Positions 28,284 through 39,100 of a stretch of 64,000 nucleotides of DNA are shown one piece after another. Positions within the stretch are counted from its first letter, which is position 1. Every line of letters starts with the position of its first letter. The DNA lies in the NCBI RefSeq assembly GCF_000708045.1, contig NZ_ANIE01000009.1, forward strand, positions 496,001 to 560,000. Reading direction: 5' to 3'. This stretch comes from Marinobacter nitratireducens (lineage in GTDB: Bacteria; Pseudomonadota; Gammaproteobacteria; Pseudomonadales; Oleiphilaceae). The notes under the pieces are model-generated. The model was not told the DNA's origin. It saw nothing but the letters and a program-made list of their open reading frames with translations, and did no database searches. A program made the translations under genes and the position numbers.

Positions 28284-29243
28284 ATGACGCTTACCGAGTT
28301 ACGATACGTCGTTACGCTTGCCCGTGAAAGGCATTTTGGCCGTGCGGCAGAACGTTGTCATGTTAGCCAGCCAACCCTGAGTGTGGCTGTGAAGAAGCTC
28401 GAAGATGAGCTGGGTATTCCCCTGTTCGAGCGAAGTAAGAGCAGTATCCGGGTGACCGAAACCGGGCAACGTATTGTGGAGCAGGCCCAGCGGGTTCTGG
28501 ATCAGGTTGGCTTGATCAAGGATCTTGCCCAGGATGGCAAGAACCAGCTGAATTCTCCGCTGAAAGTTGGCGCGATCTACACGATTGGCCCCTATCTGTT
28601 CCCGCACCTGTTACCGGAGCTCCGGCGCGCGGCACCGGAAATGCCGCTCTACATCGAGGAGAACTATACCGCGAGCCTCAGGCAGAAGCTTCGTCAATCC
28701 GAGCTGGACGCGATCATCATTGCGTTGCCATTTGAAGAGCCGGAAGTGGTGACCTTGCCGCTGTATGACGAGCCGTTTGTCGTTCTCCTGCCTGCCGGTC
28801 ATCCGCTTGCCTGCAAGGACGAGCTGACTGCGGACGAATTGGCGAAAGAGCAATTGCTGTTACTGGGGCCAGGTCACTGTTTCCGGGATCAGGTGCTGGA
28901 ATCCTGTCCTCCCCTGGTCGATGCCATGACCAAACGCTCGGACACCGGATCGCCATCCCTGGTGACCGAGGGCAGTTCCCTGGAGACTATTCGCCACATG
29001 GTCGCCTCCGGTTTGGGGATTACAGTGCTGCCGCTATCTGCCGCAACGGCCATGCAATACCATGAAGATATTCTGGCCGTTCGGCCATTTGCGACTCCGG
29101 TACCTTTCCGGACGGTGGCCCTCGCCTGGCGGGTAACCTTCCCAAGGCCCAAAGCCATTGATGTCTTGTCTCTGGCTGCGAGCCAATGTCGGGTGATGGA
29201 GAAGGCCAGGACTGAGACACCTGCTGTTGCCGAAAGCGCCTGA
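28284..29243 (+). CDS. oxyR: Hydrogen peroxide-sensing LysR regulator OxyR
   Basis: Transcription factor activated by peroxide through a disulfide. The N-terminal HTH (LRYVVTLARERHFGRAAERCHVSQPTLSVAVKKLE) is followed by the sensing domain; Cys199 and Cys208, in GHCFRDQVLESC, fall at the same positions as in E. coli OxyR. 319 aa. recG follows after 8 nt with its own AGAGGA, so the pair is probably co-transcribed, as in Pseudomonas. Confidence 0.96.
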   Translation: MTLTELRYVVTLARERHFGRAAERCHVSQPTLSVAVKKLEDELGIPLFERSKSSIRVTETGQRIVEQAQRVLDQVGLIKDLAQDGKNQLNSPLKVGAIYTIGPYLFPHLLPELRRAAPEMPLYIEENYTASLRQKLRQSELDAIIIALPFEEPEVVTLPLYDEPFVVLLPAGHPLACKDELTADELAKEQLLLLGPGHCFRDQVLESCPPLVDAMTKRSDTGSPSLVTEGSSLETIRHMVASGLGITVLPLSAATAMQYHEDILAVRPFATPVPFRTVALAWRVTFPRPKAIDVLSLAASQCRVMEKARTETPAVAESA

Positions 29244-29251
29244 GAGGAACC

Positions 29252-31327
29252 ATGACGTCACTGGATGACATCCCCGTCACCCAGCTTAAGGGCGTAGGAA
29301 GCGCTCTCGCGGAGAAGTTCGCCAAGCTGGGTATCCATTCGCTCCAGGATCTGCTTTTCCATTTGCCCCATCGCTACGAAGACCGGACGCGGGTTACCCC
29401 GATGGGCCGTCTCCGAATTGGTGATCTGACGGTGGTGGAAGGCGAGGTCATGAAGTCGGACCTGGTGATGGGGCGTCGTCGGAGCCTGCAGGTCACCCTG
29501 AAGGATGATAGCGGTTTCCTGGTGATGCGTTTTTTTCACTTCAACGCCGCCCAGAAGAATCAACTGGCGGAAGGCGCGCGGGTGCGTTGTTTTGGCGAGG
29601 TCCGCCCAGGCCGTGCGGGCTATGAATTCTACCATCCGGAGTACCAGGTAAATCCACCGCCAATGCCCGCGGATGGCGAAGCCACTCTGACCCCGGTCTA
29701 CCCGCTGACGGAGGGTATCCAGCAGCCAAGGGTTCGGGGTCTGTGCCAGCAGGCGCTGGTTTATCTCCAGCGTTATCCGATCAAGGATTGGCTTCCTCCC
29801 GAGCTGCTTTCGGATTACCAGCTTCCGGGTATTACAGACGCCGTTCAGCTTGTGCATTCGCCGCCGGCCTCGGCTCCGGTCCATCTGCTGATGGAAGGCC
29901 GGCACCCGGCCCAACAGCGCCTGGTCATGGAGGAGCTTCTGGCCCATCAGCTCAGCCTCCTGCAGGTTAGGGAACAAATCCAGGCCCGAGAGGCGCTTCC
30001 ATTGTTGCCGGCGGGGGATCTGGTACAGCGTTTTCAGGAATCTCTCCCATTTGATCTCACGGGCGCCCAACGTCATGTGCTCAGCGATATTCGTCAGGAC
30101 CTGAGCCAGCCGGTACCTATGCTGCGATTGGTGCAGGGCGATGTGGGGTCAGGCAAGACTGTTGTCGCAGCTCTGGCGGCATTGCAAGCCCTGGGGGCGG
30201 GTGCCCAGGTCGCGCTCATGGCACCGACTGAGATTCTGGCAGAGCAACACTACCGGAATTTTCAGGAGTGGATGACGCCGCTGGGCATTCAGCTTGCCTG
30301 GCTCTCTGGAAAGGTGAAGGGCAAGGTGCGCCGTGAAACACTTGCGGCCGTGGCCTCGGGCGAAGCCCAGGTGGTTATTGGTACTCACGCGCTGTTCCAG
30401 GATGACGTGCAGTTCCAACGACTTGCTCTGGTCATTGTGGACGAGCAGCACCGGTTTGGAGTACACCAGCGTCTCGCCCTGCGGGAAAAAGGCGTTGGGG
30501 GGGCTCTGGCGCCCCATCAGTTGATCATGACGGCCACGCCGATTCCCCGCACCCTGGCCATGAGTGCCTATGCAGACCTTGATACGTCGGTGATTGATGA
30601 GCTGCCCCCTGGCCGCAAGCCGATAGAAACCATCGTGATTCCAGACAACCGACGAGAGGATGTGGTCGAGCGGGTTCGCAAGGCGTGCCTGGAGGGTCGC
30701 CAGGCATATTGGGTCTGTACGCTCATAGAAGAGTCCGAGGCTTTGCAATGCCAGGCGGCGGAAGCGACGGCTGAGGAGTTGGTGGAACGATTGCCCGAGC
30801 TCAAGGTCGGACTGGTGCATGGCCGCCTGAAGGCATCGGAAAAAGCCGATGTGATGGATCGCTTCAAGCAGGGGGAGCTGGATCTTTTAGTGGCGACAAC
30901 CGTGATTGAAGTAGGGGTCGATGTCCCCAATGCATCGCTCATACTGATCGAAAATCCCGAGCGCCTGGGGTTGGCACAATTACATCAGCTTCGGGGGAGG
31001 GTTGGTCGGGGGGAGCAGGCCAGCTTCTGTGTTTTGATGTACCATCCCCCCTTATCCCTGAATGGTAAGGCTCGATTGCAGGCTTTGCGGGATAGTCAGG
31101 ATGGTTTTTTCATCGCTGAAAAGGATCTGGAAATTCGTGGTCCCGGCGAAGTACTGGGTACAAGGCAGACCGGCATGATGCAGTTCCGACTGGCGGATTT
31201 TGAACGTGATAAAGGGTGGATTGAGCCGGTCAGGGAAATGGCCCCCTCCCTTATGCGTTCGCCCGTCATTGTTGAGGGACTGATACGCCGTTGGTTAGGC
31301 GAGAGAATCCGATACGGCGATGTATAA
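29252..31327 (+). CDS. recG: ATP-dependent DNA helicase RecG
   Basis: Remodels stalled replication forks and Holliday junctions. N-terminal wedge domain with VTQLKGVGSALAEKFAKLGI and OB-fold; helicase lobe 1 with QGDVGSGKTVVAALAAL Walker A and VIVDEQHRFG motif II; lobe 2 with ATTVIEVGVDVPNAS and QLRGRVGRGEQ; the TRIP-like C-terminal segment ends WLGERIRYGDV. 691 aa, the normal length. Confidence 0.97.
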   Translation: MTSLDDIPVTQLKGVGSALAEKFAKLGIHSLQDLLFHLPHRYEDRTRVTPMGRLRIGDLTVVEGEVMKSDLVMGRRRSLQVTLKDDSGFLVMRFFHFNAAQKNQLAEGARVRCFGEVRPGRAGYEFYHPEYQVNPPPMPADGEATLTPVYPLTEGIQQPRVRGLCQQALVYLQRYPIKDWLPPELLSDYQLPGITDAVQLVHSPPASAPVHLLMEGRHPAQQRLVMEELLAHQLSLLQVREQIQAREALPLLPAGDLVQRFQESLPFDLTGAQRHVLSDIRQDLSQPVPMLRLVQGDVGSGKTVVAALAALQALGAGAQVALMAPTEILAEQHYRNFQEWMTPLGIQLAWLSGKVKGKVRRETLAAVASGEAQVVIGTHALFQDDVQFQRLALVIVDEQHRFGVHQRLALREKGVGGALAPHQLIMTATPIPRTLAMSAYADLDTSVIDELPPGRKPIETIVIPDNRREDVVERVRKACLEGRQAYWVCTLIEESEALQCQAAEATAEELVERLPELKVGLVHGRLKASEKADVMDRFKQGELDLLVATTVIEVGVDVPNASLILIENPERLGLAQLHQLRGRVGRGEQASFCVLMYHPPLSLNGKARLQALRDSQDGFFIAEKDLEIRGPGEVLGTRQTGMMQFRLADFERDKGWIEPVREMAPSLMRSPVIVEGLIRRWLGERIRYGDV

Positions 31328-31503
31328 CGTATAGCCGTTCTTAGATATTCAAGAGTACGCCCGTTGAGCTGTCGTGAGCGTATGGAAACAGTCCGGAAAC
31401 AGGCATGGGTCAATTTGCCAGAGTGGCGCCCATTTTAGACTGGACAGTGAACGATACAGGGCGGGGCCGTGATCCCGCCATCAGCATTATTCGGGAGAGT
31501 GTT

Positions 31504-32868
31504 ATGGAATTACCTGTCGCAGTTCAGCAGGCACTTGGGGAGTCGGCGTCTGGCGTGTCGTTGCGGGACGCCAGTCAGGCGCCTGGCAGTGAACTGTTGC
31601 GTATGGTCTTGCTGAGTGATGGGGAAGGCAATATTCAGGCGATTTGCCGCAAGGGTGACCTGATTGATCTTGATCGGCTCAATAAGCAGCTGGGGCGGGA
31701 CCTTCGACTGATGAAACCGAGGGAGCAGTTGCGGGTGCGTGAACGGGCTGGGTTGAGTGTCATGCCGGCCCTGCCATCGCTGACGGGGTGGCCGACAGTG
31801 GTTGATCACAGGGTGGATGAGCTGACGTCGGTCGCCATTGAGCTGGGTGAGCAGAACCTGGCCATGGTCATGCCCGCTGATGATTTTCGCTCGCTCACGG
31901 CCAAGGCCAACCATGTGGTATTTACCGTGGATCCCCGGTCCATTGAGGTGAACCTGAACGATCATGGCAAAGACCGGGACCAGTTCAACACGGCGATCAA
32001 GAAATTTACCGGGCTTCGTATTCAGCAGCGGCTTGAAGACACGCTTGAGCTGCCGCCGTTGCCGGAAACAGCCCAGCGCATTATCCATCTGCGGGTGAAC
32101 CCGAATGCGGTGATGGGAGACCTGGTCGATATCGTCGAGAGTGATCCAAGCCTTGCCGCGCAGGTTGTCAGCTGGGCATCCTCCTCTTTCTATGCGGCGG
32201 CTGGCCAGGTGCGCTCGGTTCATGATGCCGTGTCCCGTGTACTCGGATTTGATCTGGTGATGAACCTGGCCATGGGTCTATCCCTGGGGCGGGCATTGAA
32301 GCAGCCCCAAGATCACCCCGAGGGTTATGTCGATTACTGGCAGCAGGCGATTTGGCAGGCTCAGTCAGCGGGGATCCTGGCCAGTATGATGCCCCGAGGC
32401 GAACGGCCGCTGTTTGGGCTGGCCTACCTTGCCGGGTTATTGCATAACTTCGGTCATCTGGTGCTAGCTCAGGTGTTCCCTCCGCATTTCAAGCTGGTTT
32501 GTCGTTCCCTGGAAGTAAACCCTGAGATCGACTCGTCGGTTACCGAGCATTATCTGTTGGGAATCACGCGGGAGCAGATCGCCAGTCAGCTGATGGAAAA
32601 CTGGGGCATGCCGGACGAAGTGACGCTATCTATTCGATATCAGAAAAATCCGCGCTACGACGGTCCTTTTTGCGTGTACGCAAAGCTGCTCTGGTTGGGA
32701 CGTCAGCTGCTGACAGAGAGGGGCGTAGCACTGGGCGCCGGGCAAGAGGTGCCGCAGTCGTTCTACGATGAACTTGGCCTGGATCGCGAGAAGGTGGAAG
32801 AACAGTTTGATCAGCTGGTTGAAAGCAAGGACAGCATCATGGCGATGGCCGGGATGATGAATCAGTAA
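31504..32868 (+). CDS. HDOD-domain protein with N-terminal YbaK-like domain
   Basis: A 454-residue two-domain protein. Residues about 1-160 resemble the aminoacyl-tRNA deacylase/YbaK fold (LLSDGEGNIQAICRKGDLIDLDRLNKQLGR, then VVDHRVDELTSVAIELGE). From about 190 the HDOD domain begins (LELPPLPETAQRIIHLRVNP, DIVESDPSLAAQVVSWASSSFY, GLAYLAGLLHNFGHLVLAQV), an HD-related domain without enzymatic residues, used in signalling. A catalytic role for the N-terminal domain is not shown. ATG at 31504 has GGGAGA upstream; a frame from 31405 adds 33 non-conserved residues. Confidence 0.75.
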   Translation: MELPVAVQQALGESASGVSLRDASQAPGSELLRMVLLSDGEGNIQAICRKGDLIDLDRLNKQLGRDLRLMKPREQLRVRERAGLSVMPALPSLTGWPTVVDHRVDELTSVAIELGEQNLAMVMPADDFRSLTAKANHVVFTVDPRSIEVNLNDHGKDRDQFNTAIKKFTGLRIQQRLEDTLELPPLPETAQRIIHLRVNPNAVMGDLVDIVESDPSLAAQVVSWASSSFYAAAGQVRSVHDAVSRVLGFDLVMNLAMGLSLGRALKQPQDHPEGYVDYWQQAIWQAQSAGILASMMPRGERPLFGLAYLAGLLHNFGHLVLAQVFPPHFKLVCRSLEVNPEIDSSVTEHYLLGITREQIASQLMENWGMPDEVTLSIRYQKNPRYDGPFCVYAKLLWLGRQLLTERGVALGAGQEVPQSFYDELGLDREKVEEQFDQLVESKDSIMAMAGMMNQ

Positions 32869-32891
32869 GCCTCTTCGTCGTACTCACCACC

Positions 32892-32917
32892 AAAAAAAGC
32901 CGGCCATTTTGGCCGGC
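32892..32917 (-). terminator. Intrinsic terminator in the 313-base gap 32869-33181
   Basis: On the minus strand GCCGGCC-AAAAT-GGCCGGC is followed by seven T (32892-32898). It lies about 265 bases after the DUF2489 stop, giving that operon a long 3' untranslated region. No gene, promoter or other feature in the rest of the gap is supported. Confidence 0.85.
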
Positions 32918-33181
32918 AAGCTCACCCGCTTGTTGCAGAGTCGTCCAGACTTTTCAGGAGAAAACAACGATAGGGCAATCACCGCCGCTGGTTGGGTTGC
33001 GCCCTGTCTTTAAAGTTAGACAAAGCGCCGAAAAAGGAAAGCTGTCTGGCCAAACTCGTTGACTGTGAAGGCGGCGTCACACTTGGAGCGGTGTGGAACC
33101 TGTTGTTTTACCGTGTGAAATGCTAGTGTGTCTGGTTAGGCCAGTTACAAAATATTACAAAAAGGTTGCCCGGTAGGCTCT

Positions 33182-33643
33182 TCAGTTGTCGAAGGCGTGC
33201 AGGCGAATGGCTGTCGCAGCCCGGCGAATCTCATCGGCGTATTTCTTCTCTATCTCGAATCGCTCTTTGTCCATCTTCTCGACGAAGCGCGTTTCTGTTG
33301 CCTGCCGGGCACGGTGGGTCGGCATGTGCTGGAGGTGCTCATGGACCTCCAGGAAGACCCGGTAGGGCGACTGCTCCAGAAGCTCGGGCGCCAGATGATC
33401 AAGCAGGCCCTTCAACCGGAGGCAGGCTTCAGAGTATTCAACCTGGTCCGCTTCAACGGCCAGGGCGATGACTCGCACGCTCTCGACCATGTCCTGCCGA
33501 CGTTGCTCCAGGAAGGCGGTCGCCTTGGCCTGTCGTCGTTTCCCATCGGCCAGAGCTTTTGCCTGACGAAAGATGAATACCAGAAGCAGGGCGATGACTC
33601 CCAGCCCTGCCGCAATCAATGTCCATTGGAGCCAGATCGGCAT
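33182..33643 (-). CDS. DUF2489 membrane-anchored protein
   Basis: A 153-residue protein with one N-terminal membrane helix (WLQWTLIAAGLGVIALLLVFIF, about 4-25) and a soluble alpha-helical domain of the DUF2489 family (RRQDMVESVRVIALAVEADQ, EACLRLKGLLDHLAPEL). ATG at 33643 is preceded by AAGGGAG at a good distance; a longer frame overlaps the upstream gene. It follows the molybdopterin oxidoreductase gene by 19 bases, so probably one operon, but no functional link is known. Confidence 0.8.
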   Translation of the reverse strand: MPIWLQWTLIAAGLGVIALLLVFIFRQAKALADGKRRQAKATAFLEQRRQDMVESVRVIALAVEADQVEYSEACLRLKGLLDHLAPELLEQSPYRVFLEVHEHLQHMPTHRARQATETRFVEKMDKERFEIEKKYADEIRRAATAIRLHAFDN

Positions 33644-33662
33644 CGAGTTCTCCCTTGATCCA

Positions 33663-35957
33663 TCATGCCCGTTTCCGTTGGCGGGTCGGCCGCCAGACTT
33701 TGACATTGACCGACTGGCCATTCAATACCGAGGTTCCAACCAGATCATCGATCTGCGCGTCGCTGATCACATCATTGATGCTTGCTCCGGCGTGGCTGGA
33801 TGCGATGGATTGGCCGCTACCTTCCCGATCGTGGCCCCAGCCGTGGGGAATCGAAACAACACCGGGCATGATATCTTCGGTGATCTCCACCGGCAGAACA
33901 ATTTTTCCAGCGGAGGAATTCACCTCGGCGGAGTCGCCGGTTTGCAGGCCCAGTCGTGATGCTTCTTTCGGGTGAAGCATCAGGGTGCACCGATCCTTGC
34001 CTTTTACCAGGCGCTGGCTGTTGTGCATCCACGAGTTATTGCTGCGAACGTGTCGACGGCCGATCAGCATCAGTCCATCCTCGGGGCTGAGCTCCAGCTT
34101 TTTATGAAGCCGTTCAAGATCATCCAGAAAGCGTCGAGGTGCAAGGTTGATCTTGCCGTCCCTGGTAAACAGCCGGTCCGGGAGTGTCGGCTTCAGTGGG
34201 CCGAGATCGACGCCGTGCGGTTGATTCCGAAGCGCGCTCAGGGAAAGGCCTTTAGGAAGATCCTCCCAGCGTCGATTCATCGAGCTCAGGTTGGCGAGTC
34301 CCCGAAGCGGGTGGCGTTTGGGGAGCAGGTCGATGATCAGGTCAAGGGCCGGCTGCGCCAGACCTCGCAGAGGTTGTCCGGAAGCACCATAGGGACCGGA
34401 GCGCAGCATCAGGTCCAGAATGGGATCGGGGCCGAGCTTCTTGAATGTGCGCCAGCCAAGTTCCGATCGCAGCGGTAGGTTCCCGCCTTTGCGGAGCTTC
34501 TCCAGGCGGTGTGCCAGTTCCAGGAGTATTTGCCAGTCGTGCCGGCTATCAGGTCCGGCATCAAAGAGTTTGTCGCTGTATTTGGCGGTATTGCGGACCG
34601 CAAACATGCTGAAGATCAGGTCGTAGTGACTGCGCTCCAGTGCGGCAGTGGGAGGCAGGATCACATCAGCGTGCCGGGTGGTTTCGTTCAGGTAGTAGTC
34701 GACGGACACCATGAAGTCGAGCCCTTCAAATGCCTCGTCCAGACGACGTCCGTTGGGGTTGGACAGTATCGGGTTGCCGGCCACGGTGACAAACGCGCGG
34801 ATCTGGCCATCGCCTGGCGTCAGTATCTCATCGGCCATGGTGCTGGCGGGGTATTCGCCGGCGAACTCCGGCAGCCCTCGAACCCGGCTGTGACGTTTGC
34901 CGAAGTGGCCGTTTTGTCCGGACATGGCACCGATGGCGACCAGATCAATGGCGGGCTGGGTGAACAGAACGCCTCCGGGGACGTCGAGCTTCCCGGTCAG
35001 AATGTTGAGGCAGTAGGCAAGCCAGGTGGCGATGCCGCCGAATGCCTGGGTGCTGGTTCCCATTCGGGTATAGAGTGCCGCTTTGGGTGTGGTGGCCAGT
35101 TGCCGCGCCAGTTGTCTGATCGCATCGGCCTGAATGCCTGTATGCTCGGCAACAGCCTCTGGAGAAAAGCTCAATGAGGCGAGGCGGAGTAGATCCACAT
35201 CCTTGACCAGTGGGCCGGCTGGGCCGGTATTAACCAGCTCTTCCTGAAACAGGGTGTGCACCATCGCCATGAGCAGGAGCGCGTCAGAGCCTGGTCGAAT
35301 AAAATGGAACTCATCTGCCAGCTTGGCTGTTTCAGTGCGGCGGGGATCCACCACAATCATCTTGCCACCACGACTTTTGAGGCGCTTTAGCCGGCCACGG
35401 AAGTCTGGCACCGTCATCAGACTGCCATTGGAAGCCATCGGGTTGGCACCGATGCAGATAAACAGGTCTGTCTGGTCGATATCGGGGATCGGGAACAGAA
35501 TCTGATGCCCGAACATCTCCAGGCTGGTCAACATGTGGGGAAGTTGATCGTTGGAGGTGGCAGAGAACCGGTTTTGGGAGCCAACAGCTCGCAGAAACGG
35601 CATGGTCGCAACCAGTGAACCATGGTTGTGGACATTCGGGTTGCCCAGGTAGACGCCTATGCTGTTGCGGCCATGGTCGGTGCGTGTCCGGTGTAGTTTA
35701 CGCGCGACCAGATCAAAGGCTTCATCCCATTCCATTTCTTTCCAGCCATCAGGCGTCTTGCGAACGGGCTTTCTCAGGCGCTCGGGATCTTCATGCAGAT
35801 CCTGAAGGGCAACGGCTTTGGGGCAAATGTGTCCACGGCTCAGCGGGTCGTTCTCATCGCCCTTGATGGAAGAAATGTGGCCATCCTTCACTTCAATGGC
35901 AACGCCGCACATGGCCTCGCACAGATGGCAGGTTCGAAAGTGGGTGCCGTTCTCCAT
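33663..35957 (-). CDS. Molybdopterin-dependent oxidoreductase, substrate unknown
   Basis: DMSO-reductase superfamily protein of 764 aa. An N-terminal 4Fe-4S site is formed by Cys10, Cys13, Cys17 and Cys45 (CHLCEAMC, HICPKA). The molybdopterin domain follows (PFLRAVGSQNRFSATSNDQLP near 125-145, FICIGANPMASNGS, VDPRRTETAKLADEF) and a C-terminal molydopterin-dinucleotide-binding domain (RRHVRSNNSWMHNSQRL to about 740). No Tat motif is seen, so it is probably cytoplasmic. The metal ligand position has no obvious Cys or Sec; Ser is possible. No electron-transfer subunit or accessory gene is adjacent, so the partner must be elsewhere. Confidence 0.85.
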   Translation of the reverse strand: MENGTHFRTCHLCEAMCGVAIEVKDGHISSIKGDENDPLSRGHICPKAVALQDLHEDPERLRKPVRKTPDGWKEMEWDEAFDLVARKLHRTRTDHGRNSIGVYLGNPNVHNHGSLVATMPFLRAVGSQNRFSATSNDQLPHMLTSLEMFGHQILFPIPDIDQTDLFICIGANPMASNGSLMTVPDFRGRLKRLKSRGGKMIVVDPRRTETAKLADEFHFIRPGSDALLLMAMVHTLFQEELVNTGPAGPLVKDVDLLRLASLSFSPEAVAEHTGIQADAIRQLARQLATTPKAALYTRMGTSTQAFGGIATWLAYCLNILTGKLDVPGGVLFTQPAIDLVAIGAMSGQNGHFGKRHSRVRGLPEFAGEYPASTMADEILTPGDGQIRAFVTVAGNPILSNPNGRRLDEAFEGLDFMVSVDYYLNETTRHADVILPPTAALERSHYDLIFSMFAVRNTAKYSDKLFDAGPDSRHDWQILLELAHRLEKLRKGGNLPLRSELGWRTFKKLGPDPILDLMLRSGPYGASGQPLRGLAQPALDLIIDLLPKRHPLRGLANLSSMNRRWEDLPKGLSLSALRNQPHGVDLGPLKPTLPDRLFTRDGKINLAPRRFLDDLERLHKKLELSPEDGLMLIGRRHVRSNNSWMHNSQRLVKGKDRCTLMLHPKEASRLGLQTGDSAEVNSSAGKIVLPVEITEDIMPGVVSIPHGWGHDREGSGQSIASSHAGASINDVISDAQIDDLVGTSVLNGQSVNVKVWRPTRQRKRA

Positions 35958-36064
35958 GGACTTGCTCTCCCGGGCGTTGTTGTTCTGGAATTAATGGTTT
36001 TTTAATGAAACCAGATTAACAGGATTTGAGGGCGATGGGGAAATTGTGTGGTTTTATCCGGATA

Positions 36065-36093
36065 CAAAAAAGGCCAGCCCAACGGACTGGCCT
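36065..36093 (-). terminator. Intrinsic terminator of the FadL-like/Ig-like operon
   Basis: On the minus strand AGGCCAG and CTGGCCT close a 9-base loop, followed by six T, 23 bases after the stop at 36116. Confidence 0.9.
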
Positions 36094-36115
36094 CTGGTGC
36101 CAAGGAAAGGAACTC

Positions 36116-39100
36116 CTACTGGGAGGCAGGGATTTCCTTGATGGGGTTTGAAAGGAAATTGAGGTAGGTCCCCTCAGCCGGAATTCGAAGGGGAATCTCG
36201 ACGGGGACAATACCAAAGGATACCGCATTGACGGTGATGTCCTCGGCCACCGTATTGCGCTGCTCTATCTGCATCCGGCCATCATCAAAGAATGTGATGG
36301 GGCCTTCCAGGTTCAGGGTAAGCGGCTTGCTATACAGGTCATGGCTGGTGACACCATCCAGGTTAGGCGCATCAAGTGTCAGGTTGGCAACGGTCTGAAA
36401 GACCGGTCCGCCATTGGCGCCTTCTACAATGCGGCCCTCGACGAGTCCCATCGGGTTGTCTGCTGTCGGTTCACCATAAGTCATCCGCAAGATCTGGGTT
36501 CCGGTGTTGGAGTTGATATCCGCTCCGAAAAGTAGATCTGCGCTTACGACGACCTGTGCTGATGTCGTGGTCAGCATCGTTGGGTATAGCAGAACCCGAA
36601 CACCAATGACTTCTCCGGCTTCATTGGTGGCAGGACCTATAACTTCTGTGTCCAGTCCATAGGTCTGGTAGATAAACTTGTTGGCCGGACAGTCACCATT
36701 GTCTGGCGAGCAACCGACTCTGGCTGCGCCGGCAGAGCTTTGACCATTGACCACCGTCAGCTTGCTGGAGTTGGCCGACGGCAGGATTTCTCCGTTGACG
36801 ATCTCGTGATCGAAAGGCTCAAGACAGTTGGTGCTGTCTGCAGCATCGCAGTCGATGACATAGTTTGAGTTTGTGTCGCGGATCGGCAGGTTCCGAAGCG
36901 GTGTAAATACGCTTTCCTGCTGCTCCGCGCCGACGAAGTAGATCGATAGGTCCGGACCGCCAATATCGGAAGGGTCGACCAAAAGGTCTGTCTGCAAAGG
37001 CAACCCCTCTTCCGAGCAGATGATGGACCCGGAGTTGCAGTCGCCGTTCTGCGCAGAACGCATGGTGTAACGGTAAGTGGTTCCGATTTCCCAGGCGCTA
37101 TCCGGATAGAAGCGGATTTGCTGATTGTTCTTTTCGATCCTGCCGGCAACCGGAGCTTCGGACCCTACATTACCAGGGCTCGATGGATCGGCGATGGCTT
37201 CGACCACCAGAGACTGGTTGTTAATGGTGGCAAGGTCCATTGACTGTGAGAACTTGACCACGATAGGCCGATCCTCGGGCATGGACATGACTGGAATCTG
37301 ATCACGAACAGGGTTGTTTGTCGCGGCATCCACACAGGTACCGTGTTGGCCCGCTGCGATATCCTGACCAGTCGTCACACAGGGATAGCCTGGGTAAGTT
37401 GTCAGAGCGAACGGAGACACCGGCGCGGCCTCGGAGCCATCTGTGAGGGCTGGCAGGGCAAAGGTCAGTGCCTGTTGAGTTGCCCCGTTTCCAGCGAGAT
37501 CCGTCAGTCCCGAGCTGATGTTCAGGGTGTATTCGACGCCATGCACAAGGCCGCCGACCTGATTCAGAGCCACAACTGTGCCATCGAGTTTGGTTTTGAA
37601 ATCAACGCTGGTGTTGCCCTGGAACAGGGTAAATGCAGAGTCCAGAGATTTCGGATCGAGAGGCTCATCAAAGTTGAGCACAATCGGGTCACCCGGACGT
37701 TGCATCTGATCCCGGTCGCCTGGGACCGCTGAATCGGGGCCCGGCATCCAGCTTACCAGGGCTGGCCCGGTGGTATCCGACGTCCGGTTTTCCAGTGCGT
37801 CCAGTTGGACATCGGCGTTGGTATCAGCCTCGATGCGGAAGGCGATAGTCGCATCCGTGGTTTCCTGACCAAGAAGATTGGGCTCGACCATGCCGATTGC
37901 GTCGATGGTCAGAACCCCTTCCTTGACGATGGCAATACCGCTAAGTTCTACGTGCATCAGGTTCTGGGACAGTGACGCGTTTGGCTGCGGCGCCTCGGTG
38001 TTCATGGACACGTCCATAAACAGTTTCACATGACGTGGGGCCTCGGCCGAATCCGAATAAGGGTTCGGGTACAGGTAGCCGGTCGCATCGGTCAGCATGG
38101 TGACCTTGATGGCGCCGGTTTTCTGAATGGTTCCAGTTGCCGGATCCAATACGGGGACGGTGCCATTCACTTTGACATCCAGGCTGCTGCTCTCCAGCAG
38201 GCTGCCCTTGGGTACCCTCAGGGGGACTGGCTCATCTCCCGGAAAACTTGGACCATAAGCCAGCTCGGCATACAGTGCGCCAGTCTGTTGGGATACATCA
38301 GTGGTGCCCTGTAGCACGGAATTGAGGCTGACACCGTTGATGATCTGCCCGTTGAGTACGGAGCGCTGGGGCTCCGTGCCTGCCAGAAGCCCGGAATCAA
38401 TGGTTTCCTGGTAGAGGATAACGGTTGGACTGGTGTCCTTCGGAGAAAACTGTGCGCTGTAGTCCAGGGTCTCTCCTGACAGGGAGGGCAGAGCGCCAAT
38501 GTCCAGCGTGTAGGTCTCACCGGGTGTCAGTATGTCACCCGGCATGCCGCAGGCATCGCGGGTTTCTGCGATGCACGGATCGAGGGTCAGGTATCGGCCG
38601 TCCACATAGACGTCACTGGCGACCTCGCTTCCCTGGCTGTCCAGCAAGCGAATGCTGCCGCCCATGGCTTTCCAATCGGGGTGCACCGGTTGGCTCAGAG
38701 TCAGCCTGAAGGAGGAAAAGTCCATGGGTTTGAAGAAGCCGTCAGCCGAGGGAATCATGTTGGTGACGGCAAAGCCGGATTGCAGGGAGTCCAGCGACTG
38801 GATGCCCGTGAATCCGGCACGGGTGGTGAACTGGATGCCATCGGCTCCTACTGCATTGGGTGTGCCAATCGGCCGCGATCCCGCATCCAGAGGTTCCGAG
38901 AACGATATGTTGAAGTCGGAACCGAGACTCAACGGCGCATCAGGACTGAGAATCAGACTTTTGCCCCCGTCGGTCGTGGTCAGCGTGTAGGCCACGGGGC
39001 CTTGATCGTTCGTGAGCTGGATCTTGGATTCCGGAGCTTCGTCGGTAATGGCATCGGAGAAGCGAAGAACGATATCGGCCTCCGGGCTGACCGTACTTTG

